Shown here: in pieces, positions 60,600-64,000 of the stretch
Numbering within the stretch: position 1 is the first letter of the stretch
Layout of the letters: each line of letters starts with the position of its first letter
Assembly: GCA_040768845.1 (NCBI GenBank)
Contig: JAXGME010000011.1
Location: forward strand, 1-64,000
Direction: 5' to 3'
Length of the DNA stretch: 64,000 nucleotides
Source of the DNA: JAEZHK01 sp040768845
Lineage (GTDB): Bacteria > Bacillota > Clostridia > Christensenellales > Aristaeellaceae
Translations under genes and position numbers: made by a program
Notes under the pieces: model-generated
The model's database searches: none
What the model saw: only the letters and a program-made list of their open reading frames with translations
Told to the model about the DNA's origin: nothing

Positions 60600-60998
60600 A
60601 TGATGATCGAAATTGGGATCAAGGGGTGCGCAGAAGCGCGCGTCGAGTACGGAAACACCGCTGAGGCGATGGGCAGCGGCGATTGTCCGGTGTTTGCCAC
60701 GCCCGCAATGGTGGCGCTGATGGAAAAAGCCGCCAGCCACTCTGTCGCGCCGCATCTTGCGGAGGGGGAGACCACCGTGGGGGTGTCGCTGAACATCCGG
60801 CACAGCGCGGCCACGGTCCTTGGGGGCGCTGTGCGCGCGGAGAGCGAGCTCGTCGAGGCCGATGGGCGCAGGCTTTTGTTCCGGGTGACCGCCTTTGACG
60901 CCGCCGGGGAGATCGGCGAGGGAGAGCACGCCCGGGCCATCGTAAACCGAAAAAAATTCCTGGATCGCGCCGGCCGGCGGGAGCCGCAAACGGTTTGA
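60600..60998 (+). CDS. FlK-like hotdog-fold thioesterase
   Basis: 132 residues. A hotdog thioesterase like the fluoroacetyl-CoA thioesterase family: VFATPAMVALMEKAASHSVAPHL, TTVGVSLNIRHSAAT and GEIGEGEHARAIVNRKKF. The Glu in MVALMEKAA and His in NIRHSA are likely catalytic. Substrate unknown; most members remove acyl groups from CoA. GGGGG lies five bases before the ATG at 60600. Divergent from btuF. Confidence 0.82.
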   Translation: MMIEIGIKGCAEARVEYGNTAEAMGSGDCPVFATPAMVALMEKAASHSVAPHLAEGETTVGVSLNIRHSAATVLGGAVRAESELVEADGRRLLFRVTAFDAAGEIGEGEHARAIVNRKKFLDRAGRREPQTV

Positions 60999-61018
60999 CC
61001 CGGGCGCTTCGCGAGAGA

Positions 61019-61058
61019 GCGCGTTCCCGGCAAAACATCGCCGGGAACGCGCTTTTTT
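61019..61058 (+). terminator. Rho-independent terminator of the thioesterase gene
   Basis: A perfect 13-bp stem (61019-61031 with 61040-61052), loop of 8, followed by TTTTTT. It lies between two convergent genes. Confidence 0.9.
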
Positions 61059-61065
61059 GGTCGCG

Positions 61066-61866
61066 TCAGGATTCCGCCGGGCGGATGCTGACCTCGCCCG
61101 CGCACAGCATAAGCGTGCCCTTCTCCGTGTCCACGATCAGCCGGCAGTCGTCGTCGATGGACCTGGCCAGCGCGGTAAAGCGCTCCTCGCCCAGCGTCAC
61201 CGCAACGCGCCTGCCCACCACCAAGGAACGGGCGCGGTAGCCGGCGAGAAACGCGCGCGCCTCAAGATTCCGGTAGCCGTAAAAGCCCTCCAGTATGAGC
61301 GCGGCGAGGCGCGCCCGGGCATCCTCCGGCGCCTTTTCCGGGTACACCGCCCCCGCGATGTCTTGTAGCGCCTCCGGAAAGCCGCCCGGCGGCGGGGCGA
61401 GGTTGACGCCAATGCCCAGCACCGCCGACTCGAGCCGGCCGTCCGCGCCGACGACGCCCTCCGTCAGGATGCCGCAGACCTTTTTTCCATCCCAAAACAC
61501 ATCGTTGACCCACTTGATTTGCGCCGACCGCCCGGCCAGGCGCTCCAGAGCCTCGGCCACCGCCACCGCGGCCGCGGCGGTGATCAGCGCCGAATCGGTT
61601 GCCTTCACCGCGGGCCTCAGAAGGATGCTCATGTAAAGACCCGTACCCTCCGGCGAAAAAAACGCCCGACGCATCCGCCCCCGGCCGGCAGTCTGCCTGT
61701 CGGCGATGACCACGAGCCCCCCCGGCGCTTTGTCGCGGGCGGCAGCCCGGATTTCATCGTTGGTGGAGGGGCATTCTGCCAGCGTCCGGACCCGATAGAA
61801 GCCGCGGGACGCGCCCAGCCGGTCCGTCACGGCTCGGGCGGAAAGATTGGAGATGGCGGCGTTCAT
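61066..61866 (-). CDS. birA: Biotin-[acetyl-CoA carboxylase] ligase
   Basis: 266 residues. STNDEIRAAA, the adenylate loop AGRGRMRRAFFSPEGTGLYMS, WVNDVFWDGKKVCGILTE and the SH3-like C-terminal domain. No N-terminal DNA-binding helix-turn-helix, so it should be a plain ligase, not a repressor. It would biotinylate AccB of the fatty-acid operon. The ATG at 61866 has GGGGTGA upstream; the longer frame is the antisense side of the aminopeptidase. Confidence 0.93.
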   Translation of the reverse strand: MNAAISNLSARAVTDRLGASRGFYRVRTLAECPSTNDEIRAAARDKAPGGLVVIADRQTAGRGRMRRAFFSPEGTGLYMSILLRPAVKATDSALITAAAAVAVAEALERLAGRSAQIKWVNDVFWDGKKVCGILTEGVVGADGRLESAVLGIGVNLAPPPGGFPEALQDIAGAVYPEKAPEDARARLAALILEGFYGYRNLEARAFLAGYRARSLVVGRRVAVTLGEERFTALARSIDDDCRLIVDTEKGTLMLCAGEVSIRPAES

Positions 61867-61895
61867 CCGATCACCCCGGTCAAAAATCTTTTGAA

Positions 61896-63275
61896 TCACG
61901 CCTGCGTGAGAAACGCCCTCAGCGCCCGCAGGGTTTCGTATAGGTCCGCCTTGCTGACGATTTCCCAGGGCGCGTGCATGGACAATACCGGAAGCCCGGC
62001 GTCCAGCACCTCCATGCCGTATTGGGCGCACATGTGGGCGATGGTTCCGCCGCCGCCCTGATCCACCTTGCCCAGTTCCGCCGTCTGGAAGCACACCCCC
62101 GCGCGCTCGAAGATGCCCAGCACCCTGGCCACAAATTCGGCGTTTGCGTCGTTGGTGTCGTATTTTCCACGGGAGCCGGTGTACTTGTTGAGGCTCACGC
62201 CGCGGCCCAGAAACGCCGCGTTTTTCTTTTCGTAGGCCTCGGGGAATTTGGGGTCATAGGCGGCGCTGACATCGCAGGAGAGCATGCGGCTGCCCGCCAG
62301 CGCGCGCCGCGCCGCCAAGGATCCGCCCCCCTGAAGGTGGACGAGCTCCGCCACCGCGTTTTCCAGCGTCCGCGCCTGCATGCCGGTGGCGCCCACGCTG
62401 CCGATCTCTTCCTTGTCGGTCAAAATGGCGCACAGCGTGCGCTCCGGAATGCCGGGTGCGCCTGTCAGCGCCTCAAAGGATGCAAAGGCGCAGCTGCGGT
62501 CGTCGTGGCCATAGGCCATGATCATGCTGCCGTCCAGCCCGAAGTCCCGCGCCCTTCCGGCGGGCACCAATTCCAGCTCGGCGGACAGGAAGTCCTTCTC
62601 CTCGACGGCGTATTTTTCCCTCAGGACCTTCAGGACGTACGCCTTCACGGGCTGCTTCTCCTCACCGGCCAGGGGACGGGAGCCGACGATCACATCCATC
62701 GCCTCGCCCTCGATGAGCGCGGCGGCCTTCTTGTCCAGCTGATCCTTGGAAAGGTGTGCCAGAAGGTCCGATATGCCCAGCACCGGCTCGTCCGCGCCTT
62801 CCCCCACGGAGATGGAAAGGACCGAGCCGTCGGTTTTGGCCACCACGCCGTGCAGCGCCAGCGGCGTGGAGAGCCATTGATATTTTTTGATGCCGCCGTA
62901 GTAGTGGGTATCCAGGCTGCACAGTCCCTCCTCCTCAAACAGCGGATTCTGCTTAACGTCCAGCCGCGGCGAATCGATGTGGGCGCCCACCAGGTTCATA
63001 CCTTCCTCCAGCGGCGCCCTTCCGATCAGAAACAGCGCGAGTGTCTTGCCCATGGTGATCTGCATCAGTTTGTCACCGGGGCGAAGCGGCGCTCCGGATC
63101 GGACCGCTTCCGCAAGCGGCCGGAAGCCGCGGGCCTCGGCCTCCCGGAACATATGGGCCGCGCACTCGCGCTCGGTCTTGCCCGCGTCCAGAAACGCGCG
63201 GTAGCGCGCACTCAGCATTTCGACGTCGGCGAGGTCCGCCTCGGAATAGGTCAGCCAGGCATTTTTCGGCTCCAT
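61896..63275 (-). CDS. M18-family aminopeptidase
   Basis: 459 residues. A metallo-aminopeptidase of the aspartyl aminopeptidase group. Metal-binding His in VGAHIDSPRLDVKQNP, DKEEIGSVGATGM with catalytic and metal-binding Glu, AYGHDDRSCAFAS, and SMHAPWEIVSKADLYE at the end. AAGGAGG lies before the ATG at 63275. 29 bases upstream of birA on the same strand. Confidence 0.93.
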   Translation of the reverse strand: MEPKNAWLTYSEADLADVEMLSARYRAFLDAGKTERECAAHMFREAEARGFRPLAEAVRSGAPLRPGDKLMQITMGKTLALFLIGRAPLEEGMNLVGAHIDSPRLDVKQNPLFEEEGLCSLDTHYYGGIKKYQWLSTPLALHGVVAKTDGSVLSISVGEGADEPVLGISDLLAHLSKDQLDKKAAALIEGEAMDVIVGSRPLAGEEKQPVKAYVLKVLREKYAVEEKDFLSAELELVPAGRARDFGLDGSMIMAYGHDDRSCAFASFEALTGAPGIPERTLCAILTDKEEIGSVGATGMQARTLENAVAELVHLQGGGSLAARRALAGSRMLSCDVSAAYDPKFPEAYEKKNAAFLGRGVSLNKYTGSRGKYDTNDANAEFVARVLGIFERAGVCFQTAELGKVDQGGGGTIAHMCAQYGMEVLDAGLPVLSMHAPWEIVSKADLYETLRALRAFLTQA

Positions 63276-63514
63276 GCGTGCCTCCTTGAAGATGCGTATT
63301 CTGCCCAAACGCTTCCATAGTATCACCCGGGCGGAGGCGAGGCAAGCGCGCGGCGGCTTTTTCACGAAAACGTCATTTTTGGCGTGGTTGGGCGGTCAGG
63401 CGGCGTGTCTTGGGAAAAACGCATGATAATGTTAAGAAATTCAATGGAACGAACGCGCGCGGGCCGTTACAATGGAATAAGACGCGGCTGCGGCCGCCAC
63501 AGGGAGGAAATACC

Positions 63515-64000
63515 ATGACATCCAGAGAGAGGGTTCTTGCGGCCATCGCCCACAGGGAACCGGATAGGGTGCCGCTGGACATCGGCGCCACGCCCAGCTC
63601 CGGCATTTCGGCCATCGCCTATGAAAGGCTGATCCGTCATCTTGACCTGCCCGGCGCGCGCACGCTGGTGTACGACGTGGTACAGCAGGTGGCGCAGCCC
63701 GAGGAGGCGGTGCTGGACATGTTTGGCGCGGACGTACTGGACGTCGGCCGCGCGTTCAACGACCGGCCGGGGGACTGGTATCCGGTTACGCTGCCCACGG
63801 GGCAGCGGGTGTACTGGCCCGATTGGTTCCACCCGGAGGCGGCGGGCGGCCGGCTGGAATATCGGGATGAGCAGGGCGCGCTGATTGCCACCATGCCCGA
63901 GGGCGCCACATTCTTCGACCAGGCGGTGTTTCCCTACCTGGACGGCTATCCGGACGATTATTCCGGCCTCGACCGCGCGATGGGCAAGGTGCTGTGGCAG
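63515..64000 (+). CDS. Uroporphyrinogen-decarboxylase-family protein (cut by window end)
   Basis: 162 residues visible, no stop before the edge. MTSRERVLAAIAHREPDRVP is the standard start of UroD-type proteins, and the long spacer with DMFGADVLDVGRAFNDRP fits the branch of cobalamin-dependent methyltransferases (MtaA/MtbA-like) in anaerobes rather than heme synthesis. AGGGAGG precedes the ATG at 63515. The corrinoid importer 3 kb away agrees with a corrinoid link, but the C-terminal half is needed to decide. Confidence 0.75.
   Translation, partial: MTSRERVLAAIAHREPDRVPLDIGATPSSGISAIAYERLIRHLDLPGARTLVYDVVQQVAQPEEAVLDMFGADVLDVGRAFNDRPGDWYPVTLPTGQRVYWPDWFHPEAAGGRLEYRDEQGALIATMPEGATFFDQAVFPYLDGYPDDYSGLDRAMGKVLWQ

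Overview
The window is a 64 kb piece of a GC-rich, probably anaerobic Bacillota (Clostridia-like) chromosome. The evidence is the ylxM-ffh-rpsP-khpA-rimM-trmD-rplS-rbgA-rnhB run, FabK as the only visible enoyl-ACP reductase, a MarR/FabT-type repressor at the head of the fatty-acid operon, an Rnf-type operon, a Bacillus-type LexA box and strong GGAGG ribosome binding sites. I cannot name a genus. The left 3.1 kb is unlike the rest. It holds AT-richer remnants of an integrative element (IS630-type transposase start, truncated sigma factor, 3' part of a tyrosine integrase with repeated arm-site-like motifs), a tRNA-Ser(CGA), half of a second tRNA-Ser, and an intact IS481-type element with 26-bp inverted ends and a 7-bp target duplication.

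From 3.5 to 8.6 kb are a four-domain CoA-disulfide-reductase-like sulfur protein on the minus strand and a divergent Crp/Fnr regulator whose promoters overlap face to face, then thioredoxin, a HAD phosphatase and thiamine pyrophosphokinase. From 8.7 to 19.0 kb is one compact plus-strand operon for type II fatty-acid synthesis and acetyl-CoA carboxylase: fabT-fabH-acpP-fabK-fabD-fabG-fabF-accB-fabZ-accC-accD-accA-degV. It starts at a consensus promoter with a perfect 17-bp palindrome over the start site. The biotin ligase that would charge AccB is at 61.1 kb.

From 19.1 to 25.8 kb is a flavin electron-transfer operon: NusG-domain-II protein, Gx-type membrane protein, ApbE, RnfG, RnfC, RnfD, RnfE, RnfA and a stand-alone FAD synthetase. 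RnfB is absent, and three of the four cysteines that hold the intramembrane [2Fe-2S] cluster in canonical RnfA/RnfE (NqrE/NqrD) are missing. This is the most unusual system in the window. It is followed by an LCP cell-wall ligase, a VOC protein, a LexA-controlled pair of putative DNA-repair proteins (one radical SAM), an FAD/Rieske oxidoreductase, and a galactose-type operon (galM, mglB-mglA-mglC and a small membrane protein).

From 36.4 to 54.3 kb is the translation and genome-maintenance block: ylxM-ffh-rpsP-khpA-rimM-trmD, rplS, rbgA-rnhB-yraN, a 1303-residue two-module membrane glycosyltransferase, comM-like ATPase, dprA, topA, trmFO, hslV and hslU. From 54.5 kb to the end are a DUF308 membrane protein, pyrimidine-nucleoside phosphorylase, DinB polymerase, a cobalamin-riboswitch-controlled BtuFCD importer, a thioesterase, birA, an M18 aminopeptidase and the start of a UroD-type protein, possibly a corrinoid methyltransferase, cut by the window edge.
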